64,000 nucleotides of DNA from Sorangium cellulosum (GTDB taxonomy: Bacteria; Myxococcota_A; Polyangia; Polyangiales; Polyangiaceae). The DNA lies in NCBI RefSeq assembly GCF_002950945.1, contig NZ_CP012673.1:3162001-3226000 (forward strand), written 5' to 3'. The stretch's first letter is position 1. Every line of letters begins with the position of its first letter. This document shows, in pieces, positions 42,037 through 51,566 of this stretch. The position numbers and the translations under genes are program-made. The notes beneath the pieces are model-generated. The model was not told the DNA's origin, did not search any database, and was given only the letters and a program-made list of their open reading frames with translations.

Positions 42037-44055
42037 ATGCGTGCCTCCTCCGCCGCGCTCAGGGCCGCGGCATCGTCGCTCGTCGCTGCGCTCGGCTGCA
42101 GCGAGGCAGGGCCCGGCGTCTCGTCGATCTGGGTTCTGCCCGGGGCGCCCGGCGAGCTCCGCGGCGAGCGCTTCTTCGACGCGCCGTGGCCGAGCGACCT
42201 GCGCCGCGGGGGCGGCGCGGTGCGGCTCGACGGCTACCACAACCCGCGGCAGCTCAGGACCCTCGGCGAGTACATCCGCACGATGGACTCGGTCCTCGAC
42301 GGCTTCTCCCCGGCGGCGGCGGGGTTCCTCCGCTTCGCCGGGCCGATCGATCCCGCCTCGCTGCCCGAGACGCCGGTCTTCGCCATGAGCCCGGTCGGGC
42401 CGGTGCAGCTCATCGACGTCGATCCGGCCTCTCCGGCGCGCGGAGAGCGGCGCCCGGTCTCGGTCTATTTCCGGCGCGAGGCCGGCGTCTACTGGCCCGA
42501 GAACACGCTCGCCTTCATGCCCGGGATGGGCTTCCCGCTGCGGCCGCGGACCCGGTACGCGCTCGTGGTCACCGACGCGCTGCGCGGCGAGGACGGCCGC
42601 CCGGTGCAGGCGAGCCCGGATCTGCGGAGGGCGCTCGGGATCGACGAGGCCGGGGCCGGCGATCCCGCGGAGGCCGTCCGGGAAGCGCTCGCCCCGGCGG
42701 TGGACGAGATCGAGGCGGCCGGCGTCGGCCGGGAGCGCATCGTGCACCTCGCCGTGTTCACCACCTCCGATCCGACCGCGGAGCTCTTCGCGCTGCGCGA
42801 TCACCTGCTCGCGAACGTGCCGCCGCCGGAGGCGCGGCCTGCGCTCTGGCGGCTCGTGAACCACAAGGAGACGTGGGACGAGTACGCCGGCGTCTACGGG
42901 CCCTCGCCGAGCTACCAGGCGGGCAGCGCGCCGTACCTGAACCACGACGACGGCGGCGGCTTCGCGCGCAGGGACGGGGAGCCGGAGATCTCCGGCATGT
43001 TCGACCTGCGCTTCTCGCTCACGGTCCCCGCCGCGAGCCGCTGCCCCATGCCCGAGGCCGGCTATCCCATCGTGCTCTATGCGCACGGCACGGGCGGCGA
43101 CTACCGCTCCTACGTCCACACGCACACCGGGCGGCAGCTGGCGCGGCGGTGCCTCGCGGTCATGGGCGTCGATCAGATCTTTCACGGCGCGCGCCCGGAG
43201 GCGCCCCAGGATCCGACGCAGGCGGGGGTCCTGTTTTACAACGTGCAGAACGTGTCCGCGGCGCGGACGAACGCGCGCCAGTCGGCGCTCGACGAGGTGC
43301 AGCGGGCGCGCCTCTTCACCGAGTCGGGCCTGACGGTGCCCGCGTGGGTGTCCAGCACGGGCGAGGAGATCCGGTTCGACCCGTCGAAGATCCTGTTCTT
43401 CGGGCACTCCCAGGGCGGCCTGAACGGCCCGCTCTACCTCGCGGCGGACGACTCCGCGCGGGGCGGCGTGCTCTCGGGGGCGTCGGCCGTCATGTCGATC
43501 ACGCTGATCGAGAAGACGAACCCGCCGCCGAGCGTCGCGGGGCTCGTCTCGTCCGTCTTCCTCGGGCTCCGGGGCGAGGAGGTGGCCGAGGTGAACGAGT
43601 TCCACCCGGCGATCTCGCTGGCGCAGTCGATCGTCGACGTGGTCGATCCGATCCACTACGCTGCGCGCCTGGTCGTCGCGCCCCGCGACGGCTTCGCGCC
43701 GAAGAGCATCTACATGACGGAGGGCATCAACCCCGACGGCAGCGGCGACACCTACGCGCCCCCGCGCGGCATCGAGATGCACGCGCTGGCGATGGGCCTG
43801 CCGCTGCAGTCGCCCGCGCAGCGCCTGATCCGGGAGTATGGCTGGGGTGGTCCTCCGCCGGTCGAGGTGCCGGCCGGGGGGCTCGCGGGCAACCTCGCGG
43901 GCGGCCGCGCCTCGGGGGTGCTGGCGCAGTGGCCGGTCGCCGAGGGGAGCGACGGGCACTTCGTGGTCTTCGACGTTCCCGGGGCGACGGCCCAGGCCCA
44001 CGGCTTCCTCCAGAACCTCGCGGAGGCGCCGGTCGGGCGCGTGCCGGCGCCGTGA
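42037..44055 (+). CDS. Large alpha/beta-hydrolase lipoprotein
   Basis: A 672-residue protein with a probable lipoprotein signal (Cys21 in AALGCSE). The N-terminal half is beta-rich and resembles the Ig-like domain of bacterial virulence-factor-type lipases: FFDAPWPSDLRR, RTLGEYIRTMDSVLDGFSPAAAGFLRF, ENTLAFMPGMGFPLRPRTRYALVVTDALRGEDG. The hydrolase half contains PIVLYAHGTGGDYRSYV (oxyanion), LARRCLAVMGVDQ and the nucleophile elbow FFGHSQGG (Ser458). A late His is probably that in GSDGHFVVF. Likely a secreted lipase or esterase. Its stop overlaps the next gene by 4 bp. Confidence 0.8.
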   Translation: MRASSAALRAAASSLVAALGCSEAGPGVSSIWVLPGAPGELRGERFFDAPWPSDLRRGGGAVRLDGYHNPRQLRTLGEYIRTMDSVLDGFSPAAAGFLRFAGPIDPASLPETPVFAMSPVGPVQLIDVDPASPARGERRPVSVYFRREAGVYWPENTLAFMPGMGFPLRPRTRYALVVTDALRGEDGRPVQASPDLRRALGIDEAGAGDPAEAVREALAPAVDEIEAAGVGRERIVHLAVFTTSDPTAELFALRDHLLANVPPPEARPALWRLVNHKETWDEYAGVYGPSPSYQAGSAPYLNHDDGGGFARRDGEPEISGMFDLRFSLTVPAASRCPMPEAGYPIVLYAHGTGGDYRSYVHTHTGRQLARRCLAVMGVDQIFHGARPEAPQDPTQAGVLFYNVQNVSAARTNARQSALDEVQRARLFTESGLTVPAWVSSTGEEIRFDPSKILFFGHSQGGLNGPLYLAADDSARGGVLSGASAVMSITLIEKTNPPPSVAGLVSSVFLGLRGEEVAEVNEFHPAISLAQSIVDVVDPIHYAARLVVAPRDGFAPKSIYMTEGINPDGSGDTYAPPRGIEMHALAMGLPLQSPAQRLIREYGWGGPPPVEVPAGGLAGNLAGGRASGVLAQWPVAEGSDGHFVVFDVPGATAQAHGFLQNLAEAPVGRVPAP

Positions 44056-44828
44056 GCGCGGCCGTCGACGTGGCGGCGCGTGTGGCCGTGCTGGTCGCGC
44101 ACGCCGGCGTGGAGGCGCGGCCCGTGGAGGCGCGGCCCGTGGAGGCCGGCGCGCGCGCGTGGCCGCGCGGGCTCGCCGAGCCGCCGGACCTCGCGGCGCT
44201 CTATGCGGCCACGGACGGGCTTGCGCTCCCGGACGGCACGTCGATCCTGCCGCGCGGCGAGGTGGCCCGGGCGACCGTGTGGCTCGTGGAGGAGCGGTCG
44301 CTCGACTGGGAGGACGACCTGCTCGTGATCGGCGAGCGGGAGGATCTCGTGATCGTGCTCGACCTCGACGCCGCGGGCGCGCGCGCCGGGGGCGGCGTCT
44401 TGGAGGTCCCGACCGACGGGCTCGCCTCGTTCCAGCGGGTCGCGCGCTCGGTGGTCGGCTACCTGGAGCGGCGCCTGGGCGTCCCGGGCGCCGAGCCGGC
44501 GTCGCCCGAGGTGCTGGCGCGCGAGGCGGCGGCGCGCCGGGACCTCCCGGCGCTCGTCGCGGCGCTCGCGGAGCCGATGTACCCGGGCGCGGAGCGGCAG
44601 ACCGCGCACGCGGCGCTCACGCTCGGCGCGCTCCTGTCGGCGCGCGGGGACGAGGCGGCGCTCGATGCGTTCGCGCGTTCGGTCGAGGCGCGGGTCGCGG
44701 CAGCGCCGCGGGGCGCCGCGGGGCCGGAGCGGGCGGCGGCGTGGCGCGCGTGCGAGATCGCCGCGCGGGAGGCCGGGGCGGCGGCGATCGCGGCGGCGTG
44801 TGCGGGGCGGGCGAGGGGCGGGGGGTAG
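44052..44828 (+). CDS. Putative SMI1/KNR4-like protein
   Basis: A 258-residue protein with a GTG start overlapping the hydrolase stop (GTGA). Residues about 38-140 (PPDLAALYAATDGLALPDGTSILPRGEVARATVWLVEERSLDWEDDLLVIGEREDLVIVLDL ... VARSVVGYLERRLG) have the SMI1/KNR4 (SUKH) order: helix with a DG turn, then a strand with ILPRGEV and an acidic core. The rest is Ala-rich helical (TAHAALTLGALLSARGDEAALDAFARSV), TPR-like. SUKH domains are frequent in immunity proteins but also in other roles; the tight coupling with the secreted hydrolase gene is consistent with an inhibitor of it, as inference. Confidence 0.5.
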   Translation: MSAAVDVAARVAVLVAHAGVEARPVEARPVEAGARAWPRGLAEPPDLAALYAATDGLALPDGTSILPRGEVARATVWLVEERSLDWEDDLLVIGEREDLVIVLDLDAAGARAGGGVLEVPTDGLASFQRVARSVVGYLERRLGVPGAEPASPEVLAREAAARRDLPALVAALAEPMYPGAERQTAHAALTLGALLSARGDEAALDAFARSVEARVAAAPRGAAGPERAAAWRACEIAAREAGAAAIAAACAGRARGGG

Positions 44829-44832
44829 GGGA

Positions 44833-44851
44833 GGTCGGCGTTCAGCCGACC
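44833..44851. terminator. Hairpin between convergent genes
   Basis: GGTCGGC (44833-44839) pairs with GCCGACC (44845-44851) around a 5-nt loop, exactly between the plus-strand gene ending at 44828 and the minus-strand gene ending at 44856. Confidence 0.55.
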
Positions 44852-44855
44852 GAGC

Positions 44856-45494
44856 TCACCTGGCGCCCCGCTCCCGGAGCGTCGCTCGCCACGCGCGCAC
44901 CACCGTCGTCTGGTCCCCCTTGCGCAGCATGAACTCCGCCAGCTCCGCGATGTCGAGCCCTGGCAGGAACCGGCTTCGCCCCGCCTCAGCGTAGCCATCC
45001 GGGCCGAGGAGGTGAATGGACAGCTTGCCCTTCTTCAGGAACCAGACCTCCGGCACGCCGAGCCCCGCATAGACGGAGAGCTTGTCGATCGTCCCGCTCT
45101 TCTCGATGACCTCAATCGCGAGCTCCGGGATCCCCCCGTCCTCCACCGTCCCGAGCACGTAACACTCATCCGGCTCCACCCCCCGCTTCGCGAGCCGTTT
45201 GTGGATCGTCATGCTGCCGTAACCGCTGAGCGGCAGCTCCGCCTCCTCCGCGTAGGCCTCGACGAGGCGGGCCAGGATCGTTTTCCGTCCTTCGTGCGGT
45301 CCGCCCGGGCTCATCAGCTCCAGCACTCCCTCGCAGTACGTGACCCGCACGCCGGGACGGTCGCCCAAGACCGCCAAGAGGGCCTCGTACTCCTCCCACG
45401 AGACGTCATGCACGACGAAGAGCTGGTCTTCCGAGCCCTCCGCCGCGACCGCGCGTTCGGCAGGGACGGCGAGGAGGGGTGCAGCGGCGGCCAT
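44856..45494 (-). CDS. Uma2 family (DUF820) PD-(D/E)XK nuclease-fold protein
   Basis: A 212-residue protein from the ATG at 45494 (GGAGGAG eleven nt upstream). Uma2 features: VSWEEYEALLAVLGDRPGVRVTYCEGVLELMSPGGPHEGRKTILARLVEAYAEE, MTIHKRLAKRGVEPDECYVLG and the core IPELAIEVIEKSGTIDKLSVYAGLGVPEVWFLKKGKLSIHLL. The D...ExK arrangement (Asp in PDECY, Glu and Lys in AIEVIEK) is intact. The family is expanded in cyanobacteria and myxobacteria and has been linked to mobile DNA; cellular role unproven. Convergent with the SMI1-like gene. Confidence 0.88.
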   Translation of the reverse strand: MAAAAPLLAVPAERAVAAEGSEDQLFVVHDVSWEEYEALLAVLGDRPGVRVTYCEGVLELMSPGGPHEGRKTILARLVEAYAEEAELPLSGYGSMTIHKRLAKRGVEPDECYVLGTVEDGGIPELAIEVIEKSGTIDKLSVYAGLGVPEVWFLKKGKLSIHLLGPDGYAEAGRSRFLPGLDIAELAEFMLRKGDQTTVVRAWRATLRERGAR

Positions 45495-45885
45495 GATAAC
45501 GTGCTCCTCCGGGGAGTATCGCCGCCGCGTCGCACGCTGGCAACCGCCGAGCCGAGCGCTCGCGCGGGCTATCTCGCTGGACGGTCCTGACAAGCGCCAT
45601 GGTCTTGCCGAGCGCCGCTAGGGGCGAGCCCGGGTGCGCTCGGGAGCTGTATGCTCGACGGCTGCCTGCCGCGCGGGGGGGGGACGGGCCGATGTCCGGG
45701 CCCAACAGCCCAGTCTCTTCCGGCAGCGCTGGAGGAGACTGGGCTCAGGCGAGTTCCGCGGGGTCCCCACCCCCCGCGGAGAGCACCCCCGCTGGCGGAC
45801 GGGCGGCTCAGCAAGATCACCGGTGCGACCGGCGAGAACCTGGCGACGAGGTCCTCGCTAGATGCCGAGATCGCACCCCCCGCCG
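45495..45885 (-). terminator. Intergenic region with two strong hairpins after sthA
   Basis: Downstream of sthA on the minus strand, CCGCGGGG (45756-45763) pairs with CCCCGCGG (45772-45779). Further on, AGCCCAGTCTCTTCC (45707-45721) pairs with GGAGGAGACTGGGCT (45731-45745), a 15-bp stem with one G-U pair and a 9-nt loop. The second is very stable and may end sthA transcription. No T-tract on the minus-strand side. The rest of the 391-bp gap is featureless; it also contains the promoter of the Uma2 gene. Confidence 0.45.
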
Positions 45886-47283
45886 TCAGAACACGCGCCC
45901 GAGCCCGTCGAGCGCCGCGACCCGGTACGCCTCGGCCATCGTGGGATAGTTGAACGTCGTGTTCACGAAGTAACGGATCGTGTTGTGCGGCGCCGGCTGC
46001 GACATGATCGCCTGCCCGATGTGGATGATCTCCGCCGCGCTCTCGCCGAAGCAGTGGATCCCGAGCAGCGCGAGCGTCTCGCGGTGGAAGAGCAGCTTCA
46101 GCATCCCGACCTGCTGGCCGGTGATCTGGGCGCGCGCGAGCGTCTTGAACGTCGACTTCCCCACCTCGTAGGGCACCTTCTCCTCCGTGAGCTCCCGCTC
46201 GCTCTTGCCGAGCGACGAGATCTCCGGCGTCGTGTAGATGCCCGTGGGGATATCCCGGACCAGCTTGTAATCGGCGTGGCCGCAGAAGTGGCTCGCCGCG
46301 AAGCGGCCCTGGTCGTACGACGCGCTCGCGAGCGCCGGGTAGCCGACCACGTCGCCGACCGCGTAGATGTGCGGCTGGCTCGTCTGGAAGCTCTCGTTCA
46401 CCTCGAGCTGGCCGCGTTTGTTCGGCGTGATGCCGATGCCCTCCATGCCGAGCTCGGCCGTGTTGCCCGAGCGCCCGTTCGCCCACAGGAAGATGTCGCT
46501 CCGGAGCTTCTTCCCGCTCTTCAGCGAGACCACGACGCCGTCCTTCGAGGGCTCCACCTTCTCGTAGTCCTCGTTGTTGAGGACGCGGATGCCCTTGTCG
46601 CAGAAGTGGTAGCTGAGCGCGTCGGTGATCTCGTCGTCCAGGAACTCGAGCAGGTGGACGCGCGTGTTCACGAGGTTCACGGCGACCTGCATGTTGCGCA
46701 GCATCGACGCGTACTCGCAGCCGATGACGCCCGCGCCGAAGATCGTGATGCTCCGCGGGGTCTGATCCAGGCGCAGCAGCGTGTCGCTGTCGAAGACGCG
46801 CGGGTGGCTGAAGTCCACGTCGGCCGGGCGGTACGGGCGGGAGCCCGTCGCGATGATGAAGGCGTCGGCCGTGAAGCGCCGGCGCTGCTCGCCCTCGGAC
46901 TCCACCTCGACCGTGTGCGGGTCGACGAACCGCCCGAGCCCCGGGATGAGCCGCACGTGGTTCCGGTCGTAGAAGCTCTCGCGCAGGTCGACCTGATCGT
47001 CGATGACGCGGTTCGCGGTCGCGAGCAGCTCCGCGAACGGGTACTCCGGAACCACATCCATCCGCTTGTAGATGGGGCTCTGGTTGATCAGGTTCATGTG
47101 GTAGATGGCGCGGCGCAGCGCCTTGCTCGGGATCGTCCCCCAGTGGGTGCAGCCCCCGCCGACGCGCGTGTAGCGCTCGATCGCCGCGACCGACTTGCCG
47201 TGCTTCGCGGCGGTCATGGCGGCGCCTTCGCCGCCCGGTCCCGTTCCGATGATGATGAGATCGAAGTGCGGGGTGGTCGCCAT
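45886..47283 (-). CDS. sthA: Si-specific (soluble) NAD(P)+ transhydrogenase
   Basis: A 465-residue FAD enzyme of the pyridine nucleotide-disulfide oxidoreductase family: FAD motif [16 protein letters not shown], then [19 protein letters not shown](P) motif [17 protein letters not shown], and [24 protein letters not shown]. In lipoyl dehydrogenases the active site is CXXXXC; here only the first Cys is present, followed by THWGT, as in SthA. The [20 protein letters not shown] stretch and length match SthA. It balances NADPH with NADH in the cytosol. GGAGG precedes the ATG. A TPR gene lies 42 bp upstream in the same direction, likely co-transcribed. Confidence 0.93.
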   Translation of the reverse strand: MATTPHFDLIIIGTGPGGEGAAMTAAKHGKSVAAIERYTRVGGGCTHWGTIPSKALRRAIYHMNLINQSPIYKRMDVVPEYPFAELLATANRVIDDQVDLRESFYDRNHVRLIPGLGRFVDPHTVEVESEGEQRRRFTADAFIIATGSRPYRPADVDFSHPRVFDSDTLLRLDQTPRSITIFGAGVIGCEYASMLRNMQVAVNLVNTRVHLLEFLDDEITDALSYHFCDKGIRVLNNEDYEKVEPSKDGVVVSLKSGKKLRSDIFLWANGRSGNTAELGMEGIGITPNKRGQLEVNESFQTSQPHIYAVGDVVGYPALASASYDQGRFAASHFCGHADYKLVRDIPTGIYTTPEISSLGKSERELTEEKVPYEVGKSTFKTLARAQITGQQVGMLKLLFHRETLALLGIHCFGESAAEIIHIGQAIMSQPAPHNTIRYFVNTTFNYPTMAEAYRVAALDGLGRVF

Positions 47284-47325
47284 CGAGCTTCTGTCCTCCG
47301 GGCGCGTCGCGCGCTCCGCGCCAGG

Positions 47326-47853
47326 CTACTCGAACTGGAGCGGCTCGTCCTCGTCGCCGACGCCGAGCATTTCGAGGATCTGGCGCACCTCCATGGCCGC
47401 CTCGACCTCCGGGCCCGCGTCGAGGAAGCCCTGGAGGTGCTTCCGCGCGAGCGCCCTGTTCCCGCGGGCGGCGTAGGCGAGCCCCATCGCGTGCATCGCC
47501 TCGCCGTCCTTGGGGAAGCGGCGGAGCGCCTCCTTCGCCTGCGCGATCGCCCCGTCGGTGTCGCCGAGCCGCCGGAGCGTCTGCGACAGGGCGACCCGCG
47601 CCCCGAGGAAGTTCGACGAGACCCGCAAGGCGGCGCGGTAGGCGTCGCGCGCCGGCTCCAGCTGGCCGAGCTCGTAGAGCCCGTGCCCGAGCAAGTTGTA
47701 CGCGTACGGGTTCGACGGGGAGGCCTTGATCACGTCGCGCAGCGCGACGAGCGCCTCCTGGACCTGCCCCTCTTGCAGCAGCTCGGCCGCTTCCTCGACG
47801 GCCTCCCAGTGGGCGGCGTCCACCGATTCGTCCACCACAGCCCTCAGCACCAT
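47326..47853 (-). CDS. Tetratricopeptide-repeat protein
   Basis: A 175-residue cytosolic protein of about four TPR units (AAELLQEGQVQEALVALRDVIKASPSNPYAYNLLGHGLYELGQLEPARDAYRAALRVSSNFLGARVALSQTLRRLGDTDGAIAQAKEALRRFPKDGEAMHAMGLAYAARGN). ATG 47853 is preferred to a TTG six codons upstream. The end GVGDEDEPLQFE is acidic. A scaffold role; partner unknown. Upstream neighbour of sthA; its start is 63 bp from the divergent membrane-protein gene. Confidence 0.85.
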   Translation of the reverse strand: MVLRAVVDESVDAAHWEAVEEAAELLQEGQVQEALVALRDVIKASPSNPYAYNLLGHGLYELGQLEPARDAYRAALRVSSNFLGARVALSQTLRRLGDTDGAIAQAKEALRRFPKDGEAMHAMGLAYAARGNRALARKHLQGFLDAGPEVEAAMEVRQILEMLGVGDEDEPLQFE

Positions 47854-47915
47854 GCGCCGCAGTTTAGCCAAGATCGCCGCGCCGTCCCGGCTCCCGTCGT
47901 GGTACCGGCCGTGGC

Positions 47916-49965
47916 GTGAGGCGCCCGCCCTGGCTCAGGCCGCTCCTCTTCCACGCGAGCGCCGCGATCCCGGTCCTCGGCGCGGCCGCCGCGTTCTACG
48001 GCCCCGGGCTCGCGAGGACGGGCGGCGTCTGGCCGGCGCCGCTCGACGACGTGTACATCCACTTCGGCTTCGCCCGCGCCGCGGCCCTCGGCCACCCGTT
48101 CTCGTGGATCCCGGGCAACGGCTACTCCTCGGGCGGGACCAGCCTGACGTACCCCCTCGTCCTCGCGCCCGGGTACCTGATCGGCTTCCGCGGCCCCTGG
48201 CTCGGCCTCTTCGCCGCGCTCGTCGCCTGCGCCGCGCTCCTCGACCTCTGCCGCTCCCTGCGGCGCCTCCTGGCCGCCCGCGCGCCCGGCGGCGGCCCGG
48301 CCGCGCGGTCGTCCCGCTGGGTCGCCTGGGTCGCGCCGCTCTTCGTCGTGGCCGTGCCGCTGCTCGACTGGAGCTGGTTCTCCGGGATGGAGGTCGCGCT
48401 GCTCGGCGCCGTCCTCGGCCGCGCGCTCTGCGCGGTGCGCCGCGCGGAGCTCGCCCCGCCGCCGCGGCGCCCGGCCGAGCAGCTCCGGGCGGGGCTCCTG
48501 CTCGCGCTGCTGGTCGCGACGCGGCCCGAGGCGGTCGCGCTCGCGGCGCCGCTCGCCGTCGCGGTGGCCCACGCGGCGGGCTCGTTCAGCGCGGCCGCGG
48601 CGCTCGCGCGTGCGTCGTGGCCGACGGCGCTGCTGCTCGCCGCGCAGGCCGCCGCCAACCGCGCGTTCACGGGCGAGTGGGGGGGCCGCCGGCGCCGTGC
48701 GCAAGCTCGTCCTCGCGAACCCGTACCCCGCGCCGCTCGAGAAGGCGGCGGAGGTGATCAGGAACCTCGCCGCGCTGCGGGTGCAGGCGCTGGAGAGCGC
48801 GCTCGGCGGCCCGTCCTGCGCCTGGATCTTCCCGCTGCTCGGCGTCGTCGCCGCGCTCGACCGGCGCTCGCGTCGCCTTGCCGTCCCGCTGCTCGTCGGC
48901 GCTTACGGCTCGCTGCTCCTCGTCGCGCTGAACGCGACCGCGCGTTACCAGAACCTCCGCTACGCGGCCCCGGCGCTCATGATGCTGCTCGCCGCGGCCG
49001 TCCTCGGGACGGAGGCGCTGGCGCGGCGCGGGCGCCTCGCGTCGGCGCTCGCCGCGGCGCTCGCGCTCGCGGCGCTCTCCGCGCCCGCGGCCTGGTTCGC
49101 GCGGCAGATCGACCACTTCGCCCGCGCCTCGGCGAACATCGCCGGCCAGCACGTCGAGGTCGCGCGCCGCCTCGCCGCGCGCGCGCCGCGGCCGCGGCGG
49201 GTGCTGCTCGGCGACGCCGGCGCGATCCCGTACCTGTCGGGCATCCCCGCGATCGACGGCCTCGGGCTGGGCGGGTACCGGGGCCTGCCGTTCGCGCGGG
49301 CGTCGGTGCACGGCGTGCCCGCCGTGGTCGAGCTCATCGAGCGGCTCGGCGAGGGCGAGCGCCCTGACGTCTTCGCCCTGTACCCCTCCTGGTGGGTCGG
49401 CCTCGCCGACGTCTTCGGCCGGCGCGTCGACGCGGTGAAGATCGAGGACAACGTGATGTGCGCCGCGGACGAGAAGGTGATCTACGAGGCCGACTGGTCG
49501 GCGCTCGCCCCGCCGGGGGAGCGCCGCGACGGCGCCGTCGACCAGCTCGACATCGCGGATCTCGTCGACGAGCGCGCCCATCGTTACGCCTTCCCGTCGC
49601 CGCGCGGCGGCTGGGTGGTCGCCGCCGTGCTGCGGGACGGCGACCGCGGCGCGCCGCGGTTCGACGCCGGCCGGCTGATCCCCGAGGGCCGCGAGCAGTC
49701 GTTCGCGATCGAGGCGGTCGCGGCGATCGCCCGGGGACCGGCCGTGCTCGTGCTGCGCACCGACGGGGGCGGCCCGATCGCGCTCGGCGTCGCGGCCGGG
49801 CGCGACGCGGGCGGCGAGGAGCGCGTCGAGGTGCCCGAGCGTCCGGCGGACCGCTGGTCCGAGATCCGCGTGCCGCTGCGCGACGTCGGGCCGGGCGATC
49901 GGATCCGGATCCGGTCGCTGCTGGGGACCTTCCGCAGCTTCCATGTCTGGCTGCTGCGGCCGTGA
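47916..49965 (+). pseudogene. Polytopic membrane protein (glycosyltransferase-like), interrupted by a +1 frameshift at a G7 run
   Basis: The first frame (47916 to about 48685) encodes LRPLLFHASAAIPVLGAAAAF, DDVYIHFGFARAAALGHPFSWIPGNGYSSGGTSLTYPLVLAPGYLIG and several transmembrane helices. Protein-like sequence then continues one frame over from about 48684 to 49965 (VRKLVLANPYPAPLEKA, GAYGSLLLVALNATARYQNLRYAAPAL, LLGDAGAIPYLSGIPAIDGLGLGGYRGLPFA). The shift falls in seven Gs at 48679-48685; removing one restores EWGAAGAVRKL. The whole would be about 680 residues with an ArnT/PMT-like layout (acidic DD near the first loop) and a C-terminal soluble domain. It may be a sequencing error, a true lesion, or slippage. 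Confidence 0.75.
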
Positions 49966-50035
49966 TCGGCCGGGACGCAGCGCGTCGGGCGAGCGCGGGG
50001 GCGTCGCGCGACGGATCCATGGTAAGAGCCACCGC

Positions 50036-50812
50036 GTGGTGAGGTGGTTCCGTGCGTCGGCCATCGCGGCGACCGCTGGCAGGGAGGTGGCCTCGTTTGC
50101 GCGGCAGGCGGTCCTCCTGCCGTACGACACCCTCGCGCCGGTGATACCTGCCGGGGCGCGCGACGGCGACGACGTGGTGATCATCCTGCACGGGCTCTTC
50201 GCGTCGGCCGGCGTCCTCCGACCGTTGCGGACGGCGATCGAGCGCCACGCTTCCGCGTCGCGCGCACCGCGGGCGCCTGGCCGGCCGTGCCCGGCGCAGG
50301 CCGAGCTTCCGCCGGGGTCGGTCCACACGGCGACGATGTCGTACGCGCCGGGGCCTGGCGTCGAGGAGCTGTCGGCGCGCCTCGCGGCCCTTATCTCGGC
50401 GTTGCCGGGCGGGGTGCGCTTGCACCTCGTCGGCCACAGCATGGGCGGCATCGTGTGTCGCTTCTTCGCGCAGGAGGTTTTGGACCCTCGGATCGTGCAG
50501 ACCATCTCCATGGCGAGCCCGTTCGGCGGCATCCCGCGCGCGGCGCTGCTCGGCTTCGGCGGCGCGCGCGATCTCGACGCGTCGAGCCCGCTCCTCCGGC
50601 GTGTCCTCCTCGGGACGGCGCGGTCGAGCATCCCGCACCTGTCGATCATCGCGGGGGCCGACACGCTGGTCCGCTCGCCCATCGCGCACGCGCTGCCCGG
50701 CGGCGAGGTGCGGGTGATGCAGGCGCGGGGGCACAACACGCTCCTCTTCGACCCCGAGGTGGCGGCGCTCGTGGCGCGGCGGATCGTCGAGCGGCGGGGC
50801 GGCGCGCGCTGA
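50036..50812 (+). CDS. Alpha/beta-hydrolase (lipase-like)
   Basis: A 258-residue hydrolase: DDVVIILHGLFASAGVLRPLRTAI (oxyanion loop HGLFAS), HTATMSYAPGPGVEELSARLAALIS, nucleophile elbow GHSMGG (Ser135), then ISMASPFGGIP, LSIIAGADTLV (catalytic Asp region) and RGHNTLLFDPEV with the catalytic His. The closest known pattern is the GPI-inositol-deacylase/PGAP1-like or triacylglycerol lipase family (HGLxGS...GHSMGG). The start is a GTG at 50036 or 50039; no strong SD. Substrate unknown. Stands 38 bp upstream of a small predicted outer-membrane protein gene. Confidence 0.82.
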   Translation: MVRWFRASAIAATAGREVASFARQAVLLPYDTLAPVIPAGARDGDDVVIILHGLFASAGVLRPLRTAIERHASASRAPRAPGRPCPAQAELPPGSVHTATMSYAPGPGVEELSARLAALISALPGGVRLHLVGHSMGGIVCRFFAQEVLDPRIVQTISMASPFGGIPRAALLGFGGARDLDASSPLLRRVLLGTARSSIPHLSIIAGADTLVRSPIAHALPGGEVRVMQARGHNTLLFDPEVAALVARRIVERRGGAR

Positions 50813-50849
50813 CCTATCGCCGCTCGGCGCTTCGTGGTAGCTCGCTCGC

Positions 50850-51416
50850 GTGCGTTCGCCCATCGCCTGCCTCGTCGCCCTCGGGGCTTTGCTCGCCCCG
50901 CTCGCCTGGTCATCGCCGTCGCGCGCGGACGCCTCCGCATGGACCTTCGTGGGCGCCGGCGCGGTCGGCTGGAAGCAGGGGGACGGTGATCTCGTCTTCG
51001 ACGGTGCGCTGTCGATGGACGTCGGCGTCGGGACCACGCCGGACGCGCCCGTGATCGTGGGCGGCCTGATGCGCGCGACGCCGATCCTCGACAGCGGCAT
51101 CGATCTCGCGCTGCTCGCCCGGGTCGCGACGCGCGGCTTCCAGGCCGGCCAGCTCGGCCTCGCCCTCGACGCGGGCGGCTACGGGCGATTCTGGGGTGCG
51201 GGCTCCACCGGCGTGGCCGGCGCGCTCACGCTGGGGGCGCCGCTCGGGATCAGCCTGTCGCTCCAGGGGAGCTATGGGACCGACGACGCCGTGTCGTTCG
51301 GCGCCATCGCGGGCATCGACCTGCTGCGGCTCACGGTGTACCGCCAGTCTCTCCTGCCGCTGTGGCCGAACCCGCTCCCCGCGCAGGAGCGCGGCCGGGA
51401 CGTCGCCTCCCGCTGA
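50850..51416 (+). CDS. Hypothetical exported protein, possible small outer-membrane beta-barrel
   Basis: A 188-residue protein with a signal peptide (PIACLVALGALLAPLAWSSPSRADA). The mature part alternates short hydrophobic strands and glycines (WTFVGAGAVGWKQGDGDLVFDGALSMDVGVGT ... LALDAGGYGRFWGAGSTGVAGALTLGAPLGISLSLQGSYG), as in eight-stranded barrels or autoaggregation-type outer-membrane proteins. No family recognised. GTG start at 50850. Confidence 0.65.
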   Translation: MRSPIACLVALGALLAPLAWSSPSRADASAWTFVGAGAVGWKQGDGDLVFDGALSMDVGVGTTPDAPVIVGGLMRATPILDSGIDLALLARVATRGFQAGQLGLALDAGGYGRFWGAGSTGVAGALTLGAPLGISLSLQGSYGTDDAVSFGAIAGIDLLRLTVYRQSLLPLWPNPLPAQERGRDVASR

Positions 51417-51566
51417 GGGGGGCGCGAGCGTCTCTCCGGACACGATGGGGAGCCATCGAATCGGGAAGCCGGCAGTCGAGGACCGGATGCGCGACGCGCA
51501 TTGGCGCCGCGGACGCCGGTTGATCGGCGAAGTCGTGCCCCGGTAGGATGCGGCCAGGGGCGCGTC

